Below are positions 1 to 8,895 of a DNA stretch of 56,381 bases, piece by piece (the stretch's first letter is position 1; every line of letters begins with the position of its first letter). The stretch spans positions 1 to 56,381 of the forward strand of contig DASVQA010000176.1 in assembly GCA_036389375.1 (NCBI GenBank), given 5' to 3'. Source of the DNA: QHXQ01 sp036389375. Lineage in GTDB: Bacteria > Acidobacteriota > Blastocatellia > Pyrinomonadales > Pyrinomonadaceae. Under the pieces are notes generated by a model. The model saw only the letters and a list, made by a program, of their open reading frames with translations, was not told where the DNA came from and did not search any database. A program made the position numbers and the translations under genes.

Positions 1-35
1 AAAGTCTTCAGCCACCCGACGAAAGGTTAGCCAGC

Positions 36-884
36 ATGAACGCGAACAAACTGCTCACGCTCCTGACGCGCGCCGCTATTTTGCCTGTCCTCGCCCTCGC
101 AATGTTGCTTGTGAGCGCGCCGGACGCGGCGGCCCAGCAGAAGCGCAAGCAGCCCCGCCCCGCTGCGGTTAATAAGCAGCAGAGCGATTACTATTCCTGC
201 CCGATGCACCCGACGGTTAAGGCGCGCAAAGCCGGCCGCTGCCCCATCTGCGGCATGGACTTGCGCCTGACGCACGACGACGACGAGCACACGTCTGATA
301 CGGACAGCGCCGCGCCCGCGCACGAACATGCCGCGCCGACGACGACTGCGCCGGCCAACGATGCCGCGTCTGCGCCGGTTGTAGCTATTCCCGATCTTGA
401 GTTGCTCGATCAGGACGGGCACACGATCCATTTCTACCGCGACCTCGTGCAGGGCAAGGTTGTGGCGGTCAACTTCATCTTTACCACCTGCACGACCATC
501 TGTCCGCCGCTCGGCGCAACCTTCGCGCGTGTGCAGAAGGAGTTGGGCGAGCGCGCGGGGCGCGAGGTGCGCCTCATCTCGATCTCGGTCGATCCGGTCA
601 CGGACACGCCGGAGCGGCTGAAGGCGTGGGGCGCGAAGTTTCACGCCGGCCCGGGCTGGACGTTTGTGACCGGCGCAAAACCGCAGATTGACGAACTGCT
701 GCGCGCGCTCGGCGGCGCGGTGGCGCGGCGCGAGGATCACTCGCCCGTCGTCCTCATCGGCAACGATGCGCGCGGCCAGTGGACGCGCACCTACGGTTTA
801 GCCAAGCCGAGTCAACTTGTGCAGATCATTAACGACGCCGCCGAGGGTCGCCTCGCGGGCAGCACAAAGGAGTCAATAAAGTGA
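36..884 (+). CDS. SCO1/SenC-type protein with N-terminal heavy-metal-binding domain
   Basis: Predicted exported protein of 282 residues. A signal peptide (about 1-34, ending AAAQQ) is followed by a heavy-metal-binding motif pair, CPMHP (55-59) and CPICGM (69-74), as found at the N-terminus of copper efflux proteins. A His/Asp-rich linker then leads to a thioredoxin-fold SCO domain (about 115-275). The copper or redox motif CTTIC supplies C152 and C156, and the distal histidine is H235 in REDHSP. SCO proteins deliver copper to the CuA site of cytochrome oxidase or act as thiol reductases; which applies here is inferred only. AAAGG lies upstream of the ATG. It is the first gene of a four-gene operon and overlaps the next gene by 4 bp (GTGA). 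The extra metal-binding module makes it longer than typical SCO proteins. Confidence 0.9.
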   Translation: MNANKLLTLLTRAAILPVLALAMLLVSAPDAAAQQKRKQPRPAAVNKQQSDYYSCPMHPTVKARKAGRCPICGMDLRLTHDDDEHTSDTDSAAPAHEHAAPTTTAPANDAASAPVVAIPDLELLDQDGHTIHFYRDLVQGKVVAVNFIFTTCTTICPPLGATFARVQKELGERAGREVRLISISVDPVTDTPERLKAWGAKFHAGPGWTFVTGAKPQIDELLRALGGAVARREDHSPVVLIGNDARGQWTRTYGLAKPSQLVQIINDAAEGRLAGSTKESIK

Positions 885-1510
885 GCAAGCTATTTATCGC
901 CGCCGCGCTCGCGCTCGTCCTAGCCGGCGCGGCCGCCGCGCAAGACCCGCACGCCGGTCATCACATGCCACCCGCACCGGCGGCCCAGCAACCCGCAGCG
1001 AAAGAAGTTTCGCCCGCGCAGAAATATTTCAGCGATGTCGAACTGGTCAATCAGGACGGACAGAAGCTGCGCTTTTATAGCGACGTGTTGAAGGGCAAGA
1101 CGATCATTCTCAACGCCTTCTTCACGACCTGCACGAGTGTGTGCCCGCCGATGAATCGCAATCTGGAAAAACTTCAGACGGCGCTCGGCGACCGCGTCGG
1201 CAAGGATGTCTTCATCGTCTCGATCTCGGTCGATCCGGTGACGGACACGCCCGCGCGCCTGAAGGCCTACGCGCAGCAGTTCCACGCCGGGCCCGGTTGG
1301 ATGTTCCTGACCGGCAAGAAAGAGAACGTTGATTGGGCGCTCTACAAGGTCGGGCAATACGTCGAAGACAAACAAGACCACACGACCATCTTCATCATCG
1401 GCAACGAGGCCACGGGGCTGTGGAAGAAAGCCTTCGGGCTGGCGAAGGCCGACGAGTTGCTCCGGCTGGTCGAAGAGGTGGTCAACGATAAAGGCGAGAG
1501 CACGAAGTAA
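881..1510 (+). CDS. SCO1/SenC-type copper chaperone/thioredoxin-fold protein
   Basis: Second SCO paralogue, 209 residues, starting at GTG 881 inside the stop of the first gene. This suggests translational coupling. A signal peptide (about 1-21) is followed by a short His-rich stretch (HAGHHM, 24-29) that could bind metal. The SCO fold runs from about 48 to 205, with C84 and C88 in CTSVC and the distal H167 in KQDHTT. The two SCO proteins share the blocks SISVDPVTDTP and FHAGPGW, so they probably arose by duplication. This copy lacks the CPMHP/CPICGM module. Expected to act in the periplasm on copper insertion or on thiol reduction. The family call is firm; the partner protein is unknown. Confidence 0.9.
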   Translation: MSKLFIAAALALVLAGAAAAQDPHAGHHMPPAPAAQQPAAKEVSPAQKYFSDVELVNQDGQKLRFYSDVLKGKTIILNAFFTTCTSVCPPMNRNLEKLQTALGDRVGKDVFIVSISVDPVTDTPARLKAYAQQFHAGPGWMFLTGKKENVDWALYKVGQYVEDKQDHTTIFIIGNEATGLWKKAFGLAKADELLRLVEEVVNDKGESTK

Positions 1511-1551
1511 GCGCCGCCGCGCACGGCTGACTGCGGCCTGAAACACATCAG

Positions 1552-3195
1552 ATGATCAAACACCTTAAGCTCACTGTGACGGCGCTCGCCCTCTTGCTCT
1601 GCGCTACCGTCATGTTCGGCGCGCACGGTCATGTGGCGCACGCCGCCGCGCCGCAGCAGCCAGCCGCGCGCGTGCCCGTCGCCGCCGTGCAGCCGCTAAC
1701 GCCGCAGGAACGACGCGGCAAGGCCATCTATCTGCGCGGCGAGAGTCCATCGGGCAATCCGATCACGGCGATCATAGGTGAAGTGGACGTGCCGGCGACG
1801 ACCATGACGTGCGCCGGTTGTCATGGGCTGCGCGCTGAAGGGAAGACCGAAGGCGGCGTGACCGCAGGCGATCTGACGTGGGCCAATCTCACCAAGCCTT
1901 ACGGGCACACGCACCCGACCGGGCGCAAGCACGGGCCTTATCGGGAAGCCGACTTTATTCGTTCCGTCGTCAACGGCGTAGACCCGGCGGGGAACGAGTT
2001 GGCGACGGCGATGCCGCGCTTCAAGATCTCGCCCGCAGACATGGCCGATTTGATCGCGTACCTCAAACGCATCGAGACGGATCGCGATCCCGGTCTGACC
2101 GAAACGAGCATCAAGGTGGGCGCGCTCCTGCCCGCGACGGGCGCACTCGCCGACACGGGCGCGGCCATGCGCGACGTGTTGACCGCATACTTCGACGACG
2201 TGAACAGTCGCGGCGGCATCTACAACCGGCGGCTCGAACTGCGCGTCGCCGATTCAGGCACGGACGCCGCGACAAGCGCCGCCAACGTGCGCCGCTTGCT
2301 CGCCAGCGAGCAGGTCTTCACGCTCGTGGGCGGCATCAGCGCGGGCGCGGACAAAGAACTGGCGGCGCTCGCCGCCGAGACAGAGACGCCCTTTATCGGC
2401 CCTTCGACGCTGCTGCCGCAGACGGGCACGCCCTTGAACCGTTACGTCTTTTACCTGTTGCCCGGGCTGGCCGAACAGGCCCGCGCGCTCGTCAACTTCG
2501 CGGCCGAGCGGCCGGAGTTGAAGAAGGCGCGGCTGAGCCTCGTCTATCCCGAAGGTGATCTGACGGCGGCGGCTGCGGCGGCCATCGAAGATCAGGCCAA
2601 ACTGGCCGGGCTGTCGCCCATCTTGAAGCAGCCCTACGCGCGCGGCAGTTTCAACGCGGCGCAGGTCGCGGAGCGCGCGCGCCAGAGCGGCGCGGAAGCC
2701 GTCTTCTTTCTCGGCACGAACGGCGAGGAGACCGTCTTTATCAAGGCCGCGGCCGCCGCCAACTGGACGCCCTACGTGCTGCTGCTCGGCGCGATGACGG
2801 GGCGCGACCTCGGTAGTTCCGTGCCCGCGAGTTTCAAAGACAAGGTGTTTCTCGCCTTCCCGACCGTGCCCTCGGACATCACGCCGGAAGGGATGGCGGA
2901 GTTTCGCGCGTTGCATGAGAAGTACAAATTCCCTGCGCGTCACACCGCGTCGCAACTCGCGGCTTTCGCGGCGGCCAAGGTCTTTGTCGAAGGTTTGAAA
3001 CTGGCGGGGCAGGACTTGAGCCGCGAAAAACTCGTAACGGCGCTTGAAGGTCTCTACGATTACGACACCGGCGTTATGCCGCGTCTCACCTTTGGGCCGA
3101 ATCGCCGCGTCGGCGCGGCCGGGGCGAGCGTGGCGACGATTGATCCGGTGAAGAAAGAGTTTGTTCTGATCGGTGGATGGGTCAAGGCGAACTAA
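1552..3195 (+). CDS. Cytochrome c domain fused to branched-chain amino-acid-type periplasmic binding protein
   Basis: Exported 547-residue fusion. After a signal peptide (about 1-32) comes a class-I cytochrome c domain (about 50-178) with the haem motif CAGCH at 87-91 and a plausible distal Met at M154 (TAMPRF). It is followed by a Peripla_BP_6 / Leu-Ile-Val receptor-like domain (about 187-545, starting IKVGALLPATGALADTG). No permease or ATPase genes are nearby, so the binding domain is unlikely to feed a classical transporter. With two SCO proteins just upstream, an inferred role is a haem-bearing periplasmic sensor or electron carrier. The CXXCH motif and the binding-protein fold are both clear in the sequence; the ligand cannot be read. 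The gap to the upstream gene is 41 bp. Confidence 0.88.
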   Translation: MIKHLKLTVTALALLLCATVMFGAHGHVAHAAAPQQPAARVPVAAVQPLTPQERRGKAIYLRGESPSGNPITAIIGEVDVPATTMTCAGCHGLRAEGKTEGGVTAGDLTWANLTKPYGHTHPTGRKHGPYREADFIRSVVNGVDPAGNELATAMPRFKISPADMADLIAYLKRIETDRDPGLTETSIKVGALLPATGALADTGAAMRDVLTAYFDDVNSRGGIYNRRLELRVADSGTDAATSAANVRRLLASEQVFTLVGGISAGADKELAALAAETETPFIGPSTLLPQTGTPLNRYVFYLLPGLAEQARALVNFAAERPELKKARLSLVYPEGDLTAAAAAAIEDQAKLAGLSPILKQPYARGSFNAAQVAERARQSGAEAVFFLGTNGEETVFIKAAAAANWTPYVLLLGAMTGRDLGSSVPASFKDKVFLAFPTVPSDITPEGMAEFRALHEKYKFPARHTASQLAAFAAAKVFVEGLKLAGQDLSREKLVTALEGLYDYDTGVMPRLTFGPNRRVGAAGASVATIDPVKKEFVLIGGWVKAN

Positions 3196-3237
3196 ATTAT
3201 TAACTAACGCAAACCGACATACATGAGCGGAGGAACC

Positions 3238-4281
3238 ATGAAGAATTTTGTTACGACTCTCTTATTCACGCTGGCCGTTGGGGCTGCGACGGCGGGCGCG
3301 CAGACGCCGACAACTGCCAAACAACCCGCGCCGGCCGCACCGCAGACGAAGAGTGCGCCGGCGCAGCCGGTCGCTGCCGTTGACTGCGGCTGCGAGGCGC
3401 AGCCACTCCCGACCGTGCTGGCGGTTGTTAACGGCGTCAAACTGAACGCGCAAGACCTGAGCGCGGAGACGCAGCGCGCGGTCGCGCAACTGCAACAGCA
3501 GGTGGTCGCAGCGCGCACGCACGAATTGGATCTGAAGATCAATTCGCTGCTGTTGGAAGCCGAAGCGAAGCAGCGCGGCATCAGCACGACGAAACTCTTG
3601 CAGGACGAAGTGGTGGCCAAGACCACCGAGCCGACCGAGGCGGACGCGCAGGCGTTCTACGATCAGAACAAGCAGCGCATCAAGGGCGAGTTCAAGGACG
3701 TGAAAACCGACATCGTCGCCTTCCTGCGCGAAGAACGGCAGGGGGAGTTGGCAGGTAAACTCGCGGAGAAGTTGCGCGCCGCCGCGCAGGTGAAAATCCT
3801 GACGCAGACCGTGACGCCCCCGGCGAATACGGCCGACCGCGCGCGCGTGTTCGCCAACGTCAACGGGCGCGACATTACGTCCGCCGACATCGAAGCCAGT
3901 CTTCAGCCCTTGATCCTCGAAGTGCAACAGCGCGTCTATGATCTGCGTAAGCGGGAAATTGACGTGCAGATCAACGATATGCTGCTGCAACAGGCCGCGC
4001 AGAAGCGCGGCCTCACGCCGCGCGCATTGCTCGACACCGAGATCAACGCGAAGCTGCCGCCGGTCAGCGACGCGCAGGCGCAAAAGTTCTATGACGAAAA
4101 CAAGGAACGAATCAGCGGCGAGTTCGCGCAGGTCAAACCGCAGCTTGTGGAGTATCTGAAGAATCTCGACGAGCAGAAAGCGATGGTCGCTTACGCCGAG
4201 CAACTGCGGCGCGCGGCCAGCGTGCAGGTGTTTCTGACTGCGCCCACGCCGGAGCAGAAAGCGGCGGCAAAGGGTAACTGA
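3238..4281 (+). CDS. Exported SurA-N-like chaperone with duplicated domain
   Basis: The start is placed at ATG 3238, preceded by GCGGAGG, and not at the in-frame ATG 3223. This gives 347 residues with a signal peptide (about 1-22). A Pro/Ala-rich linker holds a Cys pair (CGC, near 50-52). Two tandem helical repeats follow at about 58-190 and 202-335. Each runs from VNG(V/R) through LxxKIN/DVQIN...LL and KQRG(I/L) to FYD(Q/E)NK(Q/E)RI(K/S)GEF. This matches SurA/trigger-factor-like N-terminal chaperone domains. No rotamase domain is seen, so prolyl isomerase activity is unlikely. It closes the SCO/cytochrome operon and may help fold those exported metalloproteins (inference). It ends 18 bp from a convergent kinase gene. 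Confidence 0.75.
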   Translation: MKNFVTTLLFTLAVGAATAGAQTPTTAKQPAPAAPQTKSAPAQPVAAVDCGCEAQPLPTVLAVVNGVKLNAQDLSAETQRAVAQLQQQVVAARTHELDLKINSLLLEAEAKQRGISTTKLLQDEVVAKTTEPTEADAQAFYDQNKQRIKGEFKDVKTDIVAFLREERQGELAGKLAEKLRAAAQVKILTQTVTPPANTADRARVFANVNGRDITSADIEASLQPLILEVQQRVYDLRKREIDVQINDMLLQQAAQKRGLTPRALLDTEINAKLPPVSDAQAQKFYDENKERISGEFAQVKPQLVEYLKNLDEQKAMVAYAEQLRRAASVQVFLTAPTPEQKAAAKGN

Positions 4282-4299
4282 TAAGTTCGTGCGCGGGCT

Positions 4300-7200
4300 T
4301 TACCGGTCGCGCTGTACGAGACTGGCGGCGACCGCCACCAACTCGGCCAGCTCGACCGGTTTGGGCACGTGCATCTGGTAGCCGGCCCTCAAGGCCTGCA
4401 TCCGATCCTCGACGCGCGCGTAGGCGGTCAACGCAATGGCGGGTACTTTGCCGCCTTGCTCTGGGGGCAGTCCGCGCAAGCGCCGGATCAGTCCGTAGCC
4501 GTCCTCGCCCGGCATGCCTATGTCGCTGATCATCAAGTCGGGCACGGTCGTCTCAATAGCCTCCAGCGCCTCTACGACCGAGCCGACGATTGTTACTTTC
4601 GCGCCGCACTGTTCAAGCCCCGCCTTGAGCAACTCGCGCGTGTCCGGCTCGTCGTCCACGACAAGCACCTCCAGCCCGTCGAGCCGGTCGGGGCACTCGT
4701 AAGTGGGCAGCGTGTCGCGCGCCGCCGGATGCACGCGCTCCTCTCTGGCCACACTCTGATAGACGGGCGCGACGGGCAGTATCACCGTGAAGACCGAGCC
4801 TTGGCCCGCGCCGAGGCTCTCCGCGCGCACAGTCCCGCCGTGCAGTTCGACCAGATGGCGCACGATGGCGAGACCGAGACCGAGGCCGCCGTGCTGCCGT
4901 GTGGTGCGCTGGTCGGCCTGACGGAAGCGGTCGAAGACATAGGGCAGAAACTCCGGCTGGATGCCCGACCCGCTATCGCTGACGGCGATCTCGATGTGCG
5001 AGTTGACGCGCTCCAACCTGACCTGCACGCACCCGCCTTTGGGCGTGAACTTAATCGCGTTCGAGAGCAGATTCCAGATCACCTGTTGCAGCCGGACGGG
5101 ATCGCCGGAGACCGTCGCCACGCCCGTATCCATGATCCGCTGCACGCGGACACCCTTTGCTTCCGCAGCGGGGCGCACGGCTTCGACGGCGGCTTCGATG
5201 AAGCTGTTCGGATCAACGGGGCGCACGTCTATGCGGAGTTTGCCCGTGATGATGCGCGACACGTCGAGCAGGTCGTCAATCAGTTGCGACTGCGCGCGCG
5301 CGTTGCGCTCAATCGTCTCGAAAGCTTTGGCGGTGGAGTGCTCGTCGAACTGTCCGGTGCGGAGCATGTGCGCCCAGCCGAGAATGGCCGTGAGCGGCGT
5401 GCGTAGCTCGTGCGAAACGGTGGCGAGAAACTCGTCCTTGAGCCGGCTCGACTCCTGCGCCTCGTGGTAGAGCCGCTCCTTTTCCGCCGCGACTTGCTCG
5501 GCTTCGGCGCGGGCGCGCTGCGCGGCATCGTAGAGCCGGGCGTTGTCCAGCGCGATTGCCGCCTGCGCCGCCAGGCCTTCGACGATGCGCGCCGCACGCT
5601 CGTCGAAGACGCCCTCTCTGGGGTCACCAAAGAACAGCCCGCCATAGACTTCACCCGTGCGCGAGACGACGGGCACGGCCAAATAACTGACGACCGGCAG
5701 ATGCCCTTCCGGCATGCCGTAGTAAGGCGAGTTCTTCCCGTAGCGTGCATCCTGCTTCACATCATTGATGAGGATTGTGCCCTCGCCGCGAAAGGTCGGG
5801 CCGAAGAGATCAGTCGCGCGCGGCATCGGGAAATGCGCGAACGCAGAGCGCGGCACACCCGATAGGGTATAGAGCATGTAAGAAGCGCCGCGCTCGTCCA
5901 GCACGTTGTAGAAGAAGGAGCCGAAGTGCGCGCCCGTGATCTCGGTCGCCGCATCCGTCACGTACTGCACCAGTTTGTGCTGGTCTAGTTCCGCCGCCAG
6001 CGTCTGCCCGACGCGGTTCACCGTCTCGATGATCTCGGCCTGCTCGCGCAACTCGGCTTCGGCGCGCTTGCGCTCGATGCCGATGGCGATGCCGTTGGCA
6101 ACCGAGGACATCGCTTGCAGCGTGGCCTCATTCAGGGGCTTGCGGGCAAAGAGCGCCATCACGCCGACGAGGCGATCCGCCACGATCAATGGATAGCCGG
6201 CGAAGGAGACGATGCCCTCGCGCGCGGCCCATTCTTGGTCGCTGACGCGCGGGTCGTGCAGCACATCGTTGGTCATGTGGGGCGCGCGTTCAGTGGCGAT
6301 CAACCCGATCTTATACTGCCCGACGGGCACGCGGCTGTGCGGGCCGTCGAGGTGCGTGTAGAGGCCCGCGCTGGCGCGCAGTTCCAACACCTGTGTCTCT
6401 TCGTTGAGCGTCCAGATGCGGGCGAAGGCTGCGTCGAGGTGGCGCACCAGTGCCTCGGCGCAGGCGTGCAGCATCTCCGGCAGGGCCACGCTCTGCGTCA
6501 GCGCGATCCCTATGTCCGCGCCTAAGTCTGACAGGCGGGCCCGTTCCAGCAACGCCTTTTCCGCCTGTTTACGCTCGCTGATGTCGCGTGTGAAGCAGCG
6601 CGTATGCACGAACTTATCGTTCTTCCACAGCACGCTGGAATCTATCAGCACAGATTTGATCGAGCCGTCCTTGCACTTGAGCCGCGCCTCATACTCGTGC
6701 AGTAGTTCACCCGACTGCAAGCGACAGAGAATGTCCGAGATGGCGTCGCCGTCTGCATGGAACTCCGCGATGTGGTGGCCGAGATATTCTTCGGGCGCGT
6801 AACCGAGCATCTCCAACTCGGCGCGGTTGGCGCGCAGGATCGTGCCGTCAGCCCCAACCCAGTGCAGCCCGATCACGGCGTTCTCAAAGAAGTCGGACAA
6901 CTCCTGTTCACTCTTGCGCAGGGCTTCTTCGGCGCGTTTGCGCTCCGTGATGTCGCGCGCGATCTTAGAGGCTCCGATGATCTTGCCTCCGGGGCCCCGG
7001 ATGGGCGAAACCGTGAGCGAGATGTTCAGGAGCGTGCCGTCCTTGCGCATCCGCACCGTCTCGTAGTGTTCGATGCGCTCGCCCGCGCGCAGCCGCGCCA
7101 GAATGGCCGGCTCCTCGTCCAGATGATCCTCCGGGATCAGGATCGTCACCGGCTGCCCGATTGTTTCCGCCGCCGTGTAGCCGAAGATGCGCTCGGCCCC

Positions 7201-7374
7201 TTTGTTCCAACTCGTGATGACGCCGTTGAGCGTCTTGGTGATGATAGCGTCGTCCGCCGACTCGATGATGGCCGAGAGCCAGAAGGGAGCCAACTCAGGG
7301 CTTTGCAGATCAGTGTTCAGGTCTTCGTTGGCTTGGTTGGCGGACGACTCCGCATGCAGGGATTTAATAGACAT
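4300..7374 (-). CDS. Hybrid sensor histidine kinase (PAS-PAS-GAF-GAF-HisKA-HATPase-REC)
   Basis: A 1024-residue hybrid kinase. No membrane segment is evident, so it is probably cytoplasmic. Order: PAS 1 (about 30-150, ending DITERKRAEEAL), PAS 2 (155-275), GAF 1 (290-450), GAF 2 (460-630), HisKA with phospho-acceptor H655 in VSHELRTPL, HATPase_c with N box NLLSNAIKF and G2 box GGLGLGLAI, and a C-terminal receiver with D951 in SDIGMP. The GAF domains imply sensing of a small ligand or redox state. The transmitter and receiver half is nearly the same as in the kinase at 15091-18303, while the sensor halves differ. The ATG at 7374 has no strong Shine-Dalgarno sequence. A perfect TATAAT on this strand lies about 70 bp upstream. 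The cognate output is unknown. Confidence 0.92.
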   Translation of the reverse strand: MSIKSLHAESSANQANEDLNTDLQSPELAPFWLSAIIESADDAIITKTLNGVITSWNKGAERIFGYTAAETIGQPVTILIPEDHLDEEPAILARLRAGERIEHYETVRMRKDGTLLNISLTVSPIRGPGGKIIGASKIARDITERKRAEEALRKSEQELSDFFENAVIGLHWVGADGTILRANRAELEMLGYAPEEYLGHHIAEFHADGDAISDILCRLQSGELLHEYEARLKCKDGSIKSVLIDSSVLWKNDKFVHTRCFTRDISERKQAEKALLERARLSDLGADIGIALTQSVALPEMLHACAEALVRHLDAAFARIWTLNEETQVLELRASAGLYTHLDGPHSRVPVGQYKIGLIATERAPHMTNDVLHDPRVSDQEWAAREGIVSFAGYPLIVADRLVGVMALFARKPLNEATLQAMSSVANGIAIGIERKRAEAELREQAEIIETVNRVGQTLAAELDQHKLVQYVTDAATEITGAHFGSFFYNVLDERGASYMLYTLSGVPRSAFAHFPMPRATDLFGPTFRGEGTILINDVKQDARYGKNSPYYGMPEGHLPVVSYLAVPVVSRTGEVYGGLFFGDPREGVFDERAARIVEGLAAQAAIALDNARLYDAAQRARAEAEQVAAEKERLYHEAQESSRLKDEFLATVSHELRTPLTAILGWAHMLRTGQFDEHSTAKAFETIERNARAQSQLIDDLLDVSRIITGKLRIDVRPVDPNSFIEAAVEAVRPAAEAKGVRVQRIMDTGVATVSGDPVRLQQVIWNLLSNAIKFTPKGGCVQVRLERVNSHIEIAVSDSGSGIQPEFLPYVFDRFRQADQRTTRQHGGLGLGLAIVRHLVELHGGTVRAESLGAGQGSVFTVILPVAPVYQSVAREERVHPAARDTLPTYECPDRLDGLEVLVVDDEPDTRELLKAGLEQCGAKVTIVGSVVEALEAIETTVPDLMISDIGMPGEDGYGLIRRLRGLPPEQGGKVPAIALTAYARVEDRMQALRAGYQMHVPKPVELAELVAVAASLVQRDR

Positions 7375-7440
7375 AGATGTACTTGAGCCGGGCGTAAATA
7401 GAAGGGGAGTGTGACTGGGGAAGCTTCAGGGGATGGGCGG

Positions 7441-7469
7441 ATTATACTGAGTCCGCAGCTTAATTGCTA
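7441..7469 (-). promoter_or_regulatory. Candidate promoter of the hybrid kinase gene
   Basis: On the minus strand a perfect -10 hexamer TATAAT (complement of 7441-7446) lies upstream of the kinase start at 7374. The -35 at 17-bp spacing (complement of 7464-7469, TAGCAA) is weak. It sits only about 10 bp from the direct repeat that bounds the unit at 7477-8978. Confidence 0.45.
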
Positions 7470-7502
7470 CGATAAAGACGCGGCGGTAGTGTCCTAATTT
7501 GA

Positions 7503-7898
7503 TTATTTACTGAGCAGGCGTGCGAGCAGGTTCTTTAACTGATCGTGGTCTGCAAGGTAGGTGATCCAATCATTCCCGCCGACGTTAACGTCCGTGCCTT
7601 CCACGTCCGCGCCATACTTTTCGGCCAGCACGACAAGCGGTGTGTGCCCGTCATATTTCGCGTGTTCGCGGATGCGCCTCCCGACGCTCAACATGTCTTC
7701 CGGCGACTTGCCGACGAGGTTGATGAGAACTAAGTCGGCTCGAACGTGCCCGCCGCTTATCCGTTCCAGCGCGTCTTCTTCATCCAGCGCGATGGCGATA
7801 CGGTAGCCGTCGCGTTGTAGATTCTGCTTGAGGAAGGGGCGCGTCTCGTCGTCTTCCTCGACCAGAAAGATTGTCGCTTGCTCCTGTTCGGTGTTCAT
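7503..7898 (-). CDS. Stand-alone receiver-like protein lacking the phospho-acceptor aspartate
   Basis: A 131-residue protein with the layout of a CheY-like receiver. The acidic cluster EEDD (14-17) is in place and hydrophobic strands alternate with helices. The position normally held by the phosphorylated Asp is Asn60 (LVLINLVG instead of LVLxDL), and the usual Thr/Ser after strand 4 is replaced in VVLAEKYG. It is therefore probably a pseudo-receiver that signals by protein contact or is constitutively in one state (inference). There is no output domain. It is transcribed away from the Crp-like gene at 8162. Its stop codon directly abuts the left inverted repeat of the surrounding unit. AAGGGG precedes the ATG very closely and GGGAG lies further upstream, so the ribosome site is ambiguous. 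Confidence 0.75.
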   Translation of the reverse strand: MNTEQEQATIFLVEEDDETRPFLKQNLQRDGYRIAIALDEEDALERISGGHVRADLVLINLVGKSPEDMLSVGRRIREHAKYDGHTPLVVLAEKYGADVEGTDVNVGGNDWITYLADHDQLKNLLARLLSK

Positions 7899-7987
7899 CC
7901 CCTTATGATACTCCCTCTCTCGAAGCGGTGACTATGCCACATTCAAAATTATTCGTCTGTCTGGTTCAGAACGAGACCATCGTGCTC

Positions 7988-8024
7988 TGTCCGAAATGGA
8001 CAAATCAACTGTCCATTTCGGACA
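7988..8024. promoter_or_regulatory. Twin TGTCC-N5-GGACA operator boxes
   Basis: Two 15-bp boxes, TGTCCGAAATGGACA (7988-8002) and TGTCCATTTCGGACA (8010-8024), are exact reverse complements of each other. Each is itself a TGTCC/GGACA dyad. Their centres are 22 bp apart, about two helical turns, so two dimers would sit on one face of the DNA. They lie in the divergent spacer between the receiver gene and the Crp-like gene and could control either or both. Confidence 0.7.
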
Positions 8025-8161
8025 AAGCGTGGTAGACTTCTTTTCGTACTTATAACAGTTCTTTCGACCAGCTCCATTCGACATTGGGGAAGCCTAACTA
8101 CCTCCCCTTCTGCCGCGTGCTGTCTTCCACGACGACGCCACCGCACACAGAAAGGCTACCT

Positions 8162-8893
8162 ATGTCCACGCTCGCACCATCAATACCGACGACGCCCAAC
8201 CGCATCCTCAACGCATTATCACGCACAGAATATGAACGCCTCGCCGTCGAGTTAGAACCCGTCGAACTCTCGCTCGGTGAAGTCCTCTATCACGCCAACG
8301 AACCCGTCACGCACGTCTATTTCCCGAATCGCGGCACGGTGTCCATCGTGTCCATTTTTGAGGACGGCAGTAGCGTCGAGGTCGGGATGGTCGGCAACGA
8401 AGGCATGTTTGGCGTGTCCGTCTTTCTCGGCAGCCTCAGCACGCCTCTTCTAGCCCAAGTGCAACTGGCCGGCGACGGCTTCCGCATGCGAGCGGAGGCG
8501 TTCAAGAGGGAGTTCAACAAGGGCGGGATGCTGCACGACTTGCTACTACGGTACACGCAAGCCTTCATCACCCAGATCGCGTTGACTGCTGCGTGCAACC
8601 GCGCGCACTCCATTGATATGCGGCTGGCGAAATGGCTGCTCATGTGTCAGGACAGGGCGCACTCGACGGACTTGCAACTGACGCACGAGTTCATCGCCAC
8701 GATGTTAGGCACGCGGCGGGCGGGTGTCACCGAAGCTGCGGCTCAACTCAGGGATGCGCGAACGATTAGCTACAATCGGGGGCGCGTCACGATCATTGAC
8801 CGCGCCCTGCTGGAAGCGGCGTCTTGCGAATGTTACCCGATGCTGAAGAATGAGTTCACCCGCTTGGTCGGCGGTAACGGTTACGCACCATGA
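8162..8893 (+). CDS. Crp/Fnr-family transcriptional regulator (copy 1)
   Basis: A 243-residue regulator. The start is ATG 8162, preceded by AAAGG; an in-frame TTG at 8084 would add 26 residues with no ribosome site. The N-terminal half is a cyclic-nucleotide-binding-like beta roll (VYFPNRGTVSIVS and EVGMVGNEGMFGVSVFLGS), followed by a dimerisation helix. The C-terminal winged helix-turn-helix reads LTHEFIATMLGTRRAGVTEAA. The C-terminal tail CECYPM is shared with the second Crp-like gene (14186). The cNMP contact residues of true CRP are not evident, so the ligand is unknown. It is divergent from the receiver gene, has twin dyad boxes upstream and a strong terminator immediately downstream. 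Confidence 0.88.
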   Translation: MSTLAPSIPTTPNRILNALSRTEYERLAVELEPVELSLGEVLYHANEPVTHVYFPNRGTVSIVSIFEDGSSVEVGMVGNEGMFGVSVFLGSLSTPLLAQVQLAGDGFRMRAEAFKREFNKGGMLHDLLLRYTQAFITQIALTAACNRAHSIDMRLAKWLLMCQDRAHSTDLQLTHEFIATMLGTRRAGVTEAAAQLRDARTISYNRGRVTIIDRALLEAASCECYPMLKNEFTRLVGGNGYAP

Positions 8894-8895
8894 AA

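Noticed and set aside
27..740. Long minus-strand frame opposite the first SCO gene
   Set aside because: Its Arg/Ala/Gly-rich product is the usual GC-rich shadow of a real gene on the other strand.
8003..8060. Sigma-54 promoter near the twin boxes
   Set aside because: No GG-N10-GC -24/-12 pair was found at suitable spacing downstream of the boxes.
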